Source: Azolla caroliniana (lineage: Eukaryota > Polypodiophyta). From it: 64,000 nt of DNA. The first letter of the stretch is position 1. Every line of letters starts with the position of its first letter. The DNA is taken from positions 5,022,001 to 5,086,000 of the forward strand of contig JBHGNT010000003.1 of NCBI GenBank assembly GCA_043228905.1, read 5' to 3'. The notes beneath the pieces are model-generated. The model was given only the letters and a program-made list of their open reading frames with translations, made no database searches and was not told the DNA's origin. Both the position numbers and the translations under genes were made by a program. Positions 10,801 to 23,171 of this stretch are shown piece after piece.

Positions 10801-12744
10801 AAAGCTGCTTACCTAGTAGTGGAGGCTTCCAACCCTTCTCTTTGGCAAGAAGTTCATACTTCTTTAAGAAAGTATCATAGTACCTATTAACCAAAATGTA
10901 GAAATCTTCTAAGTGAATCTGAAGGATGCTTTTTCAAAACATACAAGAAAATAATAAAATGGCTGCTTTCTTTGAATAGAAATGCACAATATATGAATCC
11001 TATCAAGTTGCAATATGATTTCTAACTTCTACCAAACATAACTACTGCACCACAAAACATACCCACCACCCCGACCAAGTCGTCTCCCACCTCGATCAAA
11101 AGCCAACCCTACAATATAGACAACTACCTTCAAATTGTACAAATTTGAACATATAATTCCTTATTCTAACAAGTCACAACCATCCACATATTCTTTAAGA
11201 AATCAAATTCACAGGAAGTTGGGAAACCATACCAGGCAGCAATATTAAATCTATTGGTTGGTCAGATTGGGTCACTACAACCAGAGAAATTTGTTATTCA
11301 GTTTATGCTATAATAAGGGAAACTCGTAAATATACCAAGAACACACATCACCATCTTTATGGGGATTTCCTTTTTCATCAATTGGATTCGGCTCCAAGAT
11401 CCCCATTGAATTAGCAATCAAATCTCCTTGACTGGCAATGTGGAAAAACTTCATATGGCTTTGCTTGTCTTCAATCCAAGGAACATAGACTGTCTTTGGA
11501 TGGTCTGAAATCCAAAGTGACCAAAAATCCCTATTAATATTATGGCTAAACTGTTTTGGAACAACAAAATGGTAATCCGATAGACATTAGACAACATATC
11601 CAAGTAGATTGAATGGGAATATTACGAAGATCCCCAATCAGCTTAGACAACATGCCCCACACCCATAGCAGAAATCTATTACCAAGTCTGAGGTGGAACC
11701 CATGTTGCATCTATCTCCAACCAAAGCAGATAGGTAAAGGATGAAACATGTAATAGATACTTCAGAAACATCTGTTGGTGCTGGAAAAAGCTCCATTGAC
11801 AACAGCAAAATTATGGCAATAACATCAATGAAGCAAGAGTCCTAGAAACAGTACATGAGAGTCAGAAAAGAATGCTGGCATAGGTTGATGCAATATATGC
11901 ATGGTAATGAGGACTGTCATGAAACTTGCTTGAGCCAAAGGGATGGGCAAGAGCAGGACGGGATTTATACATTGGTTTGCTTGCTCCATGTTGCTGAGTT
12001 CCTGAACCTATATCCTTCATATGAAATTATTGTCGCTACCAAGCTAGGGAACAAGACATTGTCCCTTTCTATGGGTATATCCATCCATCTCATGGGGATG
12101 GATTCCTTTTCCTTACATTGGCCTATTTTCAGTAAACCTATGCTTGGGAAAAAACACCTCAGTGCTCAGACTATCTGTTCGATATGTATATATATAACCT
12201 ATCAGCGAGCAATTAGGCTATCAATATACACAAGTTCATAGGTTCGAGATGGATCCATCTCTCTCTCGCTCTCTCTCACACACAGATAAACCTGATTGAG
12301 CTGATTGAAATATGTTTGTAAAGATCAGTGATGTGCCGACTTCCCGGATGGCTGGACAGCTAATATAGGCACAAATCCTGCTGCTATTTATGTACCAGGG
12401 TGCTTCAAGGACATGTTTCTGAATCAACGGATCTGCGAAAGAAGGGAAGCCACTCTGAATTCATGTAGAACTGCAAAACGAGATAACGACCAGATGCGGA
12501 AGGTATAAGAGATGCTATTACCCTCCGCGGAGGAAATTGAAGGGTAGCGAAGCCGGAGCTCGCGCCTGACACGAGACCGCACGGCGCGCTTCTGATCGAA
12601 GATGGATGGGGAAGCCATGGTTATCGCTGCTGCTGCTGCTGATGATGATGATGATGGTGATGGAGATGGTGATGGAGATGGTAATGGTGATGGTGATGGT
12701 GATGAGTGAGGTATTGAAGAAAACATCATGCGCATAGTCCGCAT
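7857..12744 (-). CDS. 5FCL: 5-formyltetrahydrofolate cyclo-ligase (5-FCL)
   Basis: Converts 5-formyl-THF with ATP to 5,10-methenyl-THF in folate recycling. Plant 5-FCL is known as a mitochondrial enzyme. Seven exons join in frame: 12522-12744, 12292-12432, 11352-11504, 11233-11274, 11063-11108, 10813-10883 and 7857-7999, giving 272 residues and a TAA stop. The family signature FDRGGRRLGRGGGYYD is at residues 190-205, preceded by PIDLILLPG and followed by LVGLAYSLQILD and then DVPIDALVT. An earlier block, APWYINSSRICAYISCPAIR, is also typical. Residues 1-43 form a Ser/Pro/Ala-rich extension with early Arg and Met residues, consistent with a transit peptide. A second in-frame Met (residue 43) lies just before the conserved domain. 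Intron 6 (8000-10812) is large and holds repeat debris. Every splice junction is GT-AG with matching phase, so the model is firm. The exact start is less certain. Confidence 0.93.
8681..9025 (+). repeat. direct repeat, two units of about 160-185 bp
   Basis: Unit 1 (8681-8840) and unit 2 (8841-9025) both contain AATGCATTAAAATTTACACT, later TTGTCCATGTTCCCCATCCT, and end with GGAAAGGCCAAAT. Unit 2 has an insertion of about 20-25 bases. The block lies in intron 6 of the cyclo-ligase gene and is diverged by perhaps 10-15%. Confidence 0.75.
9280..10060 (+). pseudogene. Ty1/copia pol fossil (integrase region) in 5-FCL intron
   Basis: Forward-frame pieces read LPTLPYIDFQFYEDC, then LVHYNVCGQ and SACPGERG, as in the GAG-pre-integrase zinc finger and integrase start of copia elements. 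Further on, INLSASKVKGLK and LWIRKATFGY resemble the later integrase region. Frames change several times and stops interrupt. It lies antisense to the host gene in its sixth intron. Confidence 0.55.
10061..10812. other. remainder of 5-FCL intron 6
   Basis: No domain or repeat recognised. It may be the degraded continuation of the copia fossil. Confidence 0.3.
12637..12712 (-). repeat. coding GAT/GGT microsatellite in 5-FCL exon 1
   Basis: Imperfect hexanucleotide and trinucleotide repeat. Read on the minus strand it encodes the alternating Ser-Pro run plus poly-Ser and poly-Ala (residues about 14-40) of the N-terminal extension. Length changes by multiples of three would be tolerated. Confidence 0.8.
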
Positions 12745-13861
12745 CCTCGTCTTCCTCCTCCCACACGCTCCACTTCATCGTGCCCATGATCATGCTCCTC
12801 TTCTCCCCCTCCTCCCTCCCCTGCCCCTGCCTCCCTAGTAGAGTAGTGAGAGCCTACCACCATGGGCCAGGGGCTCCTTTTAGATGAGGGGCTTAGAATC
12901 GGCATATCGCCATCCCCATCGGAATAGGCCACGCGATTCGTAGTCGGCATAGGAATGGATCATCAAACACTTCCTTGTCGGCATTGTTGGGATGGGTACA
13001 CACACACACTTCCCTATCGACATCGCAATGGTTAAGGCACTCGCTTCCCCTGCCAACATCAGAATCTTGTCGCTCTCGGCCCCAGACCCAACAATCATAT
13101 CGAGGGGCTCCACTGTGATCCAATAGTTATCGAGGGGCCCGTTTGGGGTGGGTTTAGGGGTGCTAAGGAGTTGTGTAAACATATCAAGTGGGTGTCGAAA
13201 GTAGTTGCCCTTCAAGTTTCTAGCCTTCTAGGGGTGTGAGAGTTTGGGACACCCACTTCGAGGGTGGTATGTTAATGCACATAAGTTTGATATGGTAGTG
13301 ATAAATGGAAAAGGAAAATAAGATTTGTGGGCTTCCAATTCTAGCAAATCCATACATCTCAAGAGTTTACAAAAAAATTGAGCCAAGCACTGTTGATTGC
13401 CATTGGATCCCCAACAGTGATGTTGAATGTTAAGTTTAAGTCACCGATAGAACTTCTTTCTACTTAATCAGTGACAATGTGTGTTATCCTTGTTTGTTTG
13501 TTGTTGTCAACATTTGGGTGGTAGTCCCCTATAGACTATAAGTTGGTTGAAATAGAATGTCATACTCTTTTAAGTGTGTTGATGGATTAACTCCGCCAAC
13601 TTTAATATTGCTCTTGCCACCATTAGTGAAGTAAGGTTAATACATGACTTAAGCTACTTAACGCATGCAATTAATCACTTGGTTAAAACATAGATTGACA
13701 TAAGAAATCTCAACAAACAACTATATTGCCAAGGCGTGTGATTAGACCAACCATATTCTTAAAATAAGATAATGCTTAAGGAATTGAGTTTAACGCATGA
13801 GTTGTTAAGAATAGGTCAAGGTTCAAATTCTTTCATGTATGATGGCTTTAATGGTTTGGAG
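12745..13861. other. 5-FCL upstream region and intergenic DNA
   Basis: Contains the presumed promoter and 5' UTR of the cyclo-ligase gene. An ATG at 12793 on the minus strand opens a 91-codon frame that overlaps the true start in another frame. The open frames at 12880-13215 show no family similarity. Confidence 0.4.
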
Positions 13862-14250
13862 ATGTATCAATTTACTGTGGATGTCTTTAACTGGAGTGGG
13901 ATTATCTTCGTTTAGTTGGATTTTTGCACATATGGAAAACAATGAATGAATTCTTCATTCCCAAATATTTTTGAGTTCTTGAGGTATTGGGGGATATGGT
14001 TCAAATGGAATATGTGGAGTGCCTTCACATTTGTTTTGCAAGTTGGGGCAAGACAATTATGTTATAAAGTTAAAAGGACTTCTTTTGTGGCAATTGTTAA
14101 CCGTGCTAGAGAAGGCATAAAATCTCAACCATGAAGAGAGAGAGAACTTTTCAAAGTCACATATCATTATATTCTAACATTTGAATTGGAGTACAGGGTG
14201 GGATTGAGTAAGTAGTCGAAGTTGTTAGTCACGGTGATGTGTTTTTTTCT
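13862..14250 (+). repeat. dispersed repeat of unknown type, copy 1
   Basis: About 390 bp that aligns along its length with 21887-22275. Shared landmarks in order: ATCAATxTACTGTGxATG, TATGGTTCAAATxGA, GTGGCAATTGTT (copy 2 GCGGCAAATTTCATTGTT), CATGAAG and, near the end, GTTAGTCAxGGxG followed by a T-run. No coding potential was seen. Class unknown. Confidence 0.6.
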
Positions 14251-15921
14251 GTTGTAATGAAAGCCATTATTTAGGGGGGGAAAGAGAATTAAAGCTTCCT
14301 CCAATAAAAGGTCTACACATTCACCTTTATACATCTTGTACATTTAGCATAACTGCAAGTTTGCATGTATAGGTTTACACCTTCATCTTTATGCATATTG
14401 TACATTTAGTGTAACTGCATATATGTCCCTTTTAGTCTCTAATGATGTTTCCTTATGTTTCTCTTTCTCTTGTCCCCTATTCTATGAGTGCACTTGTTGG
14501 TGGGGTGCCAATGTTGATGTCCATGCAATCCAAACGTGTATGAATGAAGTGAACATCCCCCACTTAACAATTATGTAACGTACCTAGATAGAATAACAAT
14601 AAATGTTAAGTTGGCATGCCAATATCAAGCTAGATGAAATGGCATTGACAATGTGAACACGAAATACTGGAAGTTTAAAACCAATAATTTAGTGTTTCCA
14701 AGCATACCTTATATTTTGTAAAGACACAATTTGGATCTCGAAGCATGTATTGTTTATGTCAAACAATAGGGTAAACTATTGTTTTTTATGAAAATAGTGT
14801 AGGTCCGGGCATTTAATATAGGATGGCAAAACCCATAACTTGGGACGATGACTCTATTCATGGACCCAATTCACACGACGAGATAAGTTGTTCTTAATGT
14901 GCCACATAATTTTTTAGTTTAATATCTTCATTTGAATCACCATGTATGGTGCACTTCATGTTGTTGACTAAATGTTAATAGAGCTTTTCTCATAGCAACA
15001 AATATGGCATACCTTTGATTTCCGTTATGTCCTCACTACCATCTTGATGCTTACATCAAGGAGACAAATGTGCCAATTATTTCAACCAATAAGTGGGAAA
15101 TGTCATCTTTTGTTTTGCTTTCTTGAAATTACTAACAAATCCGTAGGGTGTGGTTTGTAGAACTATTCTAGATCATTTACATTCATGTTTATGGTTGAAC
15201 ATGGATTATTAACATATGTGAACATTCATTCGTAGCATATATTGATAGATATCCTTTGCCTAACAATTTAGCTTTCATGTGAATTCTACGTAAGAATAAA
15301 CACAAAGGGAATGTATCCACTATGACTTGTAAAAAAATAAAATACTATACTTGGTATAGCAATTAAACAAAGAAAATGAGGCATGATGGGATCTATTAAG
15401 GTCCAGGAAAATACATATAATGTAATAAGCTTGAAAAAATTGAAAAGGATAGAAATGCATGCCAAGATTACTTGATAAAAATGGCATTGTACAAGGATCC
15501 ACAATTGCGAGCATCATCAAGATGTGCATAGACTTTAAGCCATGGCCCATGAAATGAGATAATTAACAAGAGCTTCAAACCTTTAACCTCATAAGTTGAT
15601 GGCGCTTAGGTGATCGAAGACAAACGAGTTATATCCCCCCTGTGAATGTGAATCAACATTTCAGTTGCTTACTTCGTGACTTACATGACCATGAATAGCT
15701 AGACATCCTCAATAGGATTTTGGCTACAATCAATAACTAGCTAGAATGGTCTATTTGTGAGGGGTTCCACTCTAATAATAGCTTTTGGCTTTTTGTAGAC
15801 GAGCCACGTGCCTTTTTGTATACTATGGTGTGCTTGTTTATGAAAATGAGTGGTATTACAAATCAAATGTTTGTGACCACATGCTCCTTGGGGTGGACAA
15901 GTGACACTATTGAGGAGGAAC

Positions 15922-15980
<59 letters not shown>

Positions 15981-16848
15981 TTTACCTTCTTGAGTGAAGG
16001 TTTATAACCATGCAAGGTGTGGTTGAGCGAAGGGTCTCCATGCTCGGATGGGGGGAATCTGGGTAAAGATTCAACAAACAATGTCATGACCATCCATCAA
16101 TTAGAGTCTTAGTCGCGAAACGTCATACTGTAGGGTGTAGGTGAGGGTCGATCCGAGAGATGGTCCATGGGCATATGAATGGAGGCTATATAACGTAGCA
16201 AAGGGTGGTTTCTAGGACCTGGCCATGGGGGTCAGGGCTCGACATGAAGCCGATGTCCGAACCGAGAGGCCTAGAGACTCCTTGTGGTCCTCTTGAGGTT
16301 CACCTAGGGACATGGAAATGGTACAATGGAAGGAAAGCACATACATAGAACAGACTCTCAAGGTGTATGAGACATGGCCCCCCAAGGACCCACACACCCA
16401 CACAGAGAACAGGGCAGGACCAGAGGCAGGGGAGGAGGTGGGCAAGGCTTGCACGTGTCTCCATTTCCATCTTCGGTCTCCCTCGAATTTCTTGATTTTG
16501 GGTTCACGCCCCGCCATAGCTATATTTCGACTAAGTGCATCAACACATCTCTCTTTCTCTCCCTATCTCCCTCTCGGCTATATGGCATCGGTTTTATGAT
16601 TGATTGGTCTTCCTTTCACTGTAGCATGGCAAGATCGCCCAAAGGCCATGGACGTCAAATTTAACTCTCTCTCTGCTCCTTAAATCAAAAGATGATGATT
16701 CTGATCATTCCACCATTGCTCCAATTCGAACTCTAAACCTTCTGCAATATATTATAAATATATTTGATCCAAACCAGAAAACATGAATCTATAGACACAC
16801 TCATTTTTCTCTTCTTTCAACGTTTCTTTTCTTCTTTTTACAAACACT
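14251..16848. other. intergenic DNA upstream of the SAM/PH gene
   Basis: No gene recognised. Holds a (CT)n(CA)n microsatellite at 15921-15977 and CT-rich stretches at 16545-16575 and 16664-16680. The last 200 bases are pyrimidine-rich, as is common for plant 5' leaders. Confidence 0.5.
15921..15977 (+). repeat. compound (CT)n(CA)n microsatellite
   Basis: About ten CT units directly followed by about eighteen CA units. Confidence 0.95.
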
Positions 16849-19800
16849 ATGGATATGGTAATGGCTTCTTCAAGCTTCAGGTACGCTCTGTTTTTGAAAG
16901 TTTTTTATTTTTTAATCTTCTTTTTGGAGATCTAAATTCGCGTTTCTTCGGAACAAAAAGGAAAATGGTTGACGAAAATTCCGCAAATTTAACTTTGAAT
17001 CTGTACTTCTATTTCTTGATGATGTGTCTTTTCTTTTCTTTCAATTGATTCATATCAAGATGCAATTGAAACGATTCCCATTTATTTCAACGCATTAGGA
17101 TGAATAATAGTATTAACCCAATTATGTTGCTGAGTTGCTAGGGATTCCGAGATAATTGATCCATTGCACCCCGAGTATCAGTCACACTCAGAAGACTATT
17201 TCTCCTCTGAACACTCAGAAATTGAAGACGAACACTTGTGGGGTCAATTGCCAGTGCAACAGGTAGAGAGCAAGTCCCTGATTCTTCACTGGACAGTGGA
17301 TGATGTTAAAACTTGGCTGCAAGAAAATGTTCCATTTGGGCATGATCGAATGCAAGGTTTGTTTTTTCTACTTCTTATTGTCGATGCAGCCAATAGAATA
17401 GGAATGTGGACATAATGATCCTTGAATGTCATAATCAATGAATGTTACATAGTGGTGTGCTTCTCCAATTGATTTGATGATAATTATTGATTGTACCATA
17501 ATCATCAATTAACGTTCTATAGTAGTGTTCGACTGGTTCACATATATATCATACTGTACCACTCCAAGTGGCTTTTCACTTATTCTTAAATGCTGAGGAA
17601 ATTATGGACTCTCATGTCCAAAGAAATTGCATTGAATGGGCTGGCAAGATTACAGGGACAAATGCTTCTCAGATGTTTAGGATGGAGAAGACGTGAGTTA
17701 AGATAACCAGAGAATTAGATTGTTGATTCACCTCCCAGCCCTAGACCTTGAAAGCATAGATGTAGACTTAACCTCCAGCCATAAAACTTTATGGCATGCC
17801 TCCTGTCAATACTAGTTTTTTCTAGATTCTTGGTTATATTTAAGCTACTGCTATATGTGGTGATGTTCATGTCAGTAAGGTTATTTTAGAAACTTAGTCT
17901 ACTAAGAAACCTGTCGCTAATTATCTAGCAGAATTACCAATATTGTATTATTGAGAGATGAATGCTTTGTCATTGGGAAGTCCATTGAATGAGTTTTTAA
18001 CAAGTACCTCTAATGGATCAAATTTCTTGTCGCTCTTACCTGCCTTAGGATATTTTTGCAATTTGACTGCTTTATGTTAATACTATATAGCTGATGTTTC
18101 ATATTCAAGGGTATCAGATATACAAGATGATGCAATTTCTATATTGCAGAATGCTTGCGGTTGTTTCAAGCTAAAGCTGTTGATGGCATAAGCTTGCTAA
18201 CACTTCCGAAGACACACCCTGCATGTGTGGGGATGAATGATTTTGATTGGCTACTTTTAAAGGTAATGAAAGAAGAAGGGAGAGTGAATTATATATATAT
18301 ATATATATATATATATTGGTTTGCATTTGGCACCTGAGGATTTTTATGAGTAGAGGTGTCTTTTGTAATGCTTCAGCTATATGACAGTGGATAATGTGCA
18401 GGCAGCACGGAAAAAGTTGCTCTCAGGCTCTGGAAAGGTAGAATCAGCACATGATCCAAGGTGTACTGAGAATGGCTCATTGTGGACCATCCCATGTACA
18501 CCGAGGAAAAAAGGAGATTCCGAAATCACTCCGCCTGATTCTCCAGATTCTTTCAGGTTAGTTGAAACTCCTAGATCTCGGGGAAAAACGCCAAGATACA
18601 CCTATTTATAAGCAATACTGCTACTATTAGGGATGGATTTTCTGATAATTTTTGGAACGTAGGGTATAGTTGTAAATATCCTAAAAGTGGGGAGTATTTT
18701 GATGTTTTATCACCCTAGCTTTGAATCCTAGCTCGATTTGCTCAATGTTTGAGTGCAATCATGATAGAGTTTCAACCCCTTTTTCGTGATTTTGCCCTTG
18801 TGAAGGTTAAGCTCAAGTAGTAGTTCTGGAATCTTGCCATCTAGTCTTTTTAGACCGACTTCTTCAAGTAGCAGCTCCGGCATTATGCATTCTCGAGATT
18901 CATTTATGTTTCCAAGTCAAAAAAAGCGGTTTTCTTTCCCGAAGATCACATGGAGCTCTAATACTTCCAAAGATGAACAGGTTGGAAGATAGCAGAGTGC
19001 ATATGCAGCACATTAAAATAAATTTTCATATTGAATCAAAAGCTTGTATGATCGTGTCAGTTGTTTTTATCATGTATTACATCATGCCTTTTGTTTGCTT
19101 ATGGACTTTCTTATGTTCTTATAAATATTGGGTGTATTTGGCCAGATTGAGTCATTGGTAACCGAGGTACAATCGTTACGTGGTGAAATTGTCAGTGCAG
19201 AGGAGAGAGAAACTACTCTACATGCTCAGTATGTTTGAGAATGGGTTGCAGCTTTTTTTTCTTTCAATGATCATTAACATCATAATTTGTTATATAAGTG
19301 TTCATATTTCATTTCATTGTTTTCGGAAGGTGTACGTGAATGATTGTATCAATGATAAAAAAGGCATTTTTTGTCTAGCACAATGTTATTGGCAACCCTA
19401 CAGATGAATTATAGTATCGACATTCAAGTTCACAATATAAACATCCAGTTATTTTCAATAAAAAAGCTCAAGAAACATACGTACTTTTTTATTTTGAAAT
19501 GAAGGCTTTACAGCAACTTTTTCAAACTAGGATTTCTCCAAAAGAATAGATTTGCTGCTTCTAAGAAGATGTGCTAATCTTTATGTCATATGCTTGGTGT
19601 ACACAGGGTGCAACATCTTGACGATATGCTTAGAACCTGTCTTCTGGCGGGGTACCTCTATACTCGGACTGTACGTCTCGCTTGAAATTTTAAAATCAAT
19701 ATTTGTTAAAAAGGATTTATTCTCCAGAAATTCAAAATATTCTCAAAATTTTGAACATGGTTTATTTTTTGTCAACCTTGGGAAAATCCCAGCAGCGATG

Positions 19801-20334
19801 GGTGCCCCTCATGGGTGAACCATTGGTAGAGGATGATGCTGAGGTTGATGATTGGCTTCAGAGGTTCTTGGTTTTAGAAGGGTCTTCAATCTTCTTTTAT
19901 GTGTGTGCCACAGGTCAAGATTTTAACATAAACAAATACTGGCATATTTTTCTTTTGAAATGGTTAATTCATCACCATATTTGACACATTTGATAAAAAA
20001 TAGCTCTTAGCTGGATTTTGGTAGATTTGAGACCACAAGGAACAATTCCTTTGGATGATATTGTGGCGGTTGGAGTGCTGCCTGTTCAAATGCAATGCCG
20101 AGACAATAGAGGTCAATGGCTCTCTTTCCACATTACTACATGCCATGGTTTGCGGTTAGAGTGTTGTACTCAGTTGAAGGTTCAGGTATATGTAACTTGG
20201 TTGTTCTTGGTTAAGAAAACTGATGGTTATCATTGATGATGCTTAATGAAATATGATTTGTTTATTTTGCGTTCAAGATGGATTCATGGTTAACTCTCCT
20301 TGGAGTAGACCATAAAGCAAGACGTTCAGTATGA
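16849..20334 (+). CDS. SAM-like plus PH domain protein, function unknown
   Basis: Ten exons join in frame to 388 residues: 16849-16880, 17142-17356, 18150-18262, 18402-18556, 18812-18980, 19146-19228, 19607-19670, 19796-19913, 20025-20185 and 20278-20334 (TGA). Residues 59-128 (LHWTVDDVKTWL ... VDGISLLTL ... VGMNDFDWLLLKAARK) look like a sterile-alpha-motif domain. Residues 130-228 are a Ser-rich, TPPDSPDS-containing linker with likely phosphosites. Residues 229-262 form a short heptad-like helix. Residues 268-380 form a PH domain running from AGYLYTRTRW through EVDDWLQRFLVLEGSSIFFY to the C-terminal helix with DSWLTLLGV. PH domains bind phosphoinositides or proteins at membranes, so a membrane-linked adaptor is an inference. 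I know similar plant proteins with the linker, coil and PH parts but cannot name one. The short first exon is the least certain part. Confidence 0.85.
18289..18316 (+). repeat. (AT)n microsatellite in intron 3
   Basis: About thirteen AT units in the intron between the third and fourth exons of the SAM/PH gene. Confidence 0.9.
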
Positions 20335-21886
20335 CAACGTGGTGGTTTGAACAAAAATGCAATGACCTTCTAACATATGTAATGTGTACATATAACCAAT
20401 TCAGCCTCCTTGCAAGGTCCATTTGATAGATGATTGATGTCCAAAGTTCTAGGGTTTTTCGAGACTCTTTCCAGTTTTATTCTAAGAAATGTATATATGT
20501 GTATCATTTTTTTTGAGATCTTGGATAGTGCAGTGCATAAACTTTTGGCTGACTATCTCATGTGTATATCCAATGCTCCTATCTTGCGATGGGTAATACA
20601 TTTTAGATGCTCCCTTGCAATTCAAGGCAAAAAAGTTTAATCAATTGTAAGATGTGAGAACTCGTGTGGTGGAATTTGTTTCCTTGTAGGACAACGGAAC
20701 AAGAATGGAATGTAAAGAGTGGATTTGTTATTGAGGTATGAGAATGTATTCTGATCAATATACACACTTAAAATGCTTATGTACTATAATATGATCAGAT
20801 CGAAACATCTCATCCACGAGCATGATGTAGTCTTCTTTATTTGAAAGCTGTATTCAAATATTTGTGAATACTATGCTCGGTATAATAATCATATTTGGAC
20901 AGGAGTAGTGATTATTTGTTGCAATGGAGTTATGAATATGGGCATGTCCAAGATGATAAGGTGGTTGCTCTTCCCATTGCAAGTTTTTCGAGAAAGAATT
21001 TGTCTTTGCCCTTGATACGATGAAGTGACAATTAACTTGTTTCTTTTATTGAAAGTTTCTCTTTGTATGACTGGTATATTTGAATTTTGGAAATGTGGAA
21101 AATAGGCTAGTAGCTAGAGATAAATGTGCATGTGGGTGTATCATAGAAGGAGATACGTATTTGCAAAATTGTACTTGCATTCTATGAAATCACTTCCTTG
21201 AAGGATACCAAGGAGGCAAGTGAATTTCTTTTGCCTTTTTCTATATATGACCGCCTCAAGGCATAGATGATGATGTTAGTGTTAAAATGTCCACACTTTG
21301 CCTACATGTAGATGTCATTGGCCAAAAGTTTCTACCACAAAATGTCTTGAAACTTAAAATGTGTTGTTCATTGAGCCTTCATAGTTTTGCCATTTCTATT
21401 GTGATAACTTTGAAACCTCTTTTGTTAGCATGATTCTATGTATACTTGTAACACTAACTTGGCCTAGGTTTGCCATACTATGAAGTTTTATTTGCTATAT
21501 TGTTCCTAAATAGAATGTTAAAAGTACTTGTTACTAAAAGTAAGCATGCATAGTTTTCCTCCTCAAAAGTTGGATTCTCATACTTGGCTACGGACTCCAA
21601 TATTGAAGTGTCAAGGATCTCTAATAGGTAATAATTTAGTAGTGACTTGGCAAAGCATAGTGATTCCAAAAGCCTATATCTTGGGTGATTTAGGTGGGTT
21701 GATAATCTCTATTAACATTGATCACTAAGGTATTCATTTGGAGGATCATGGTTGAGGACTTGCACTCTAGGAGATGTTGTGACTAAAGAAGAATTACTAA
21801 TAAATGTGTTTCTTTTGCTTAATTGAAGTGGAGAATAGTAGGCATTGATTTGTTTCTTGTCTAGTCGCAAGAATGGCTTAGAAGGT
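20335..21886. other. 3' flank of the SAM/PH gene and intergenic DNA
   Basis: No gene, RNA or repeat family recognised. The plus-strand end of this interval leads into the dispersed repeat copy at 21887. Confidence 0.4.
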
Positions 21887-22275
21887 AATCAATATACTGT
21901 GAATGACTCTCATAGAGTAGTAAGATCTCTATCAATCATGTTTTTGCGTACTAGGAGTTGAGTGGAGTGATGCCCCATTTCCAAGTCATTTTAAGTCTAG
22001 GGATGGAATTGGCGGCTATGGTTCAAATAGAGTATGAGAAACGCCTTTACTTTGAAATTAAGTGGGGGTGAAGAAATATGTTGCAAGGTTAAACACATTT
22101 CTTTGCGGCAAATTTCATTGTTGGAAAAGTCGAGGAATCTAGCACATGAAGGGCAACAATTATGTAAGGTGACAAGTCATCGTGTTCGTCATTAGGTTAG
22201 TCTCAGTGGCGTGCATTTGATTGGGATCCAAATTCCATTGTAAGTTAGTCATGGCGGCATTTTTTCCTTACCTAA
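21887..22275 (+). repeat. dispersed repeat of unknown type, copy 2
   Basis: Diverged partner of 13862-14250 in the same orientation, about 8 kb away. The two copies flank the SAM/PH gene. Contains TATGGTTCAAATAGAG and GTTAGTCATGGCGGC. Confidence 0.6.
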
Positions 22276-22881
22276 ACCCTAAATCCTAAAAACACAAAGC
22301 CACAATGACCTTAACATTTTATGATCTTACAATTCAATAAGGATGAACTAAATAGATTTGTCGTCGTAAAAAAGAAATGCACATAAACAATCAATTGTGT
22401 GCAAAACCAAGAGATCCTAAAATAGATCATGCTCCTATAAGGAATTTCACACAAGTCAATATTTCTTGCTAATAGTCTCCTTCGCCAAGCACTAAATGGT
22501 CCCCGTTGCATTCTCAAGTATGTACAAGGTGGCACTCAATGTTGTTCAGTGATTGGTAAGCCTACACATGAAGCAATTTGAACAACCATGATGATACTTG
22601 AACAATAGCCTATTGAATAGTTAATGTTTGGCAGACTTGCGTTGGCATATTGTCCCAGACGAAGAGGAGCAATGGAGATGGATGCATGATGACGAGGTGC
22701 TGGGCTATAGCATGGAAGCCTGCCCAAGAAGAGAGGAGAAATGGGGCAAGAGACAATGACAACAACACCAACAACAACAAACAAGAGTCATTACGAAACA
22801 TCAAGTTTGACGATGAGGAAATTCATGCCAACACATACATGGATGGGATGGCATCATCATCATCATTATCAGAAAAACAAT

Positions 22882-22884
<3 letters not shown>

Positions 22885-22939
<55 letters not shown>
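22885..22939 (+). repeat. (CA)n microsatellite
   Basis: Uninterrupted run of about 27 CA units, about 230 bp upstream of the FIS1 start codon. Confidence 0.97.
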
Positions 22940-22942
<3 letters not shown>

Positions 22943-22964
22943 AACAAACAGCATCATCAAAACA

Positions 22965-23000
22965 ATACATACATACATACATACATACATACATACATAC
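22965..23000 (+). repeat. (ACAT)n microsatellite
   Basis: About nine tetranucleotide units, followed by interrupted copies to about 23028. Confidence 0.95.
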
Positions 23001-23171
23001 AAATTTACATAGATACATACATAGATACAATAAGAGAGAAACTGTAGAACAAACAGAAACAGCACAATTTTCTTCTTCCTTTCACATCGTCATCGTCATC
23101 GTCATCGTTTTCTTCTTCTGCATCTCTCTTTCTCTCCGTGATAGATTTATTTCTAGCATTTTTTCCACAGA

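Larger units (their letters stand above)
22276..23171. promoter_or_regulatory. FIS1 upstream region rich in microsatellites
   Basis: Presumed promoter and 5' UTR. It holds (CA)27 at 22885-22939, (ACAT)n at 22965-23000, a (CATCGT)n-like run at 23084-23108 and a CT-rich leader just before the ATG. No certain TATA box or start site was identified. Confidence 0.5.

Noticed and set aside
11855-12241. 128-codon plus-strand frame inside a 5-FCL intron
   Set aside because: Antisense to the intron of a well supported gene, no recognisable domain.
12880-13215. 111-codon minus-strand frame upstream of 5-FCL
   Set aside because: No similarity, overlaps another frame, no partner exons.
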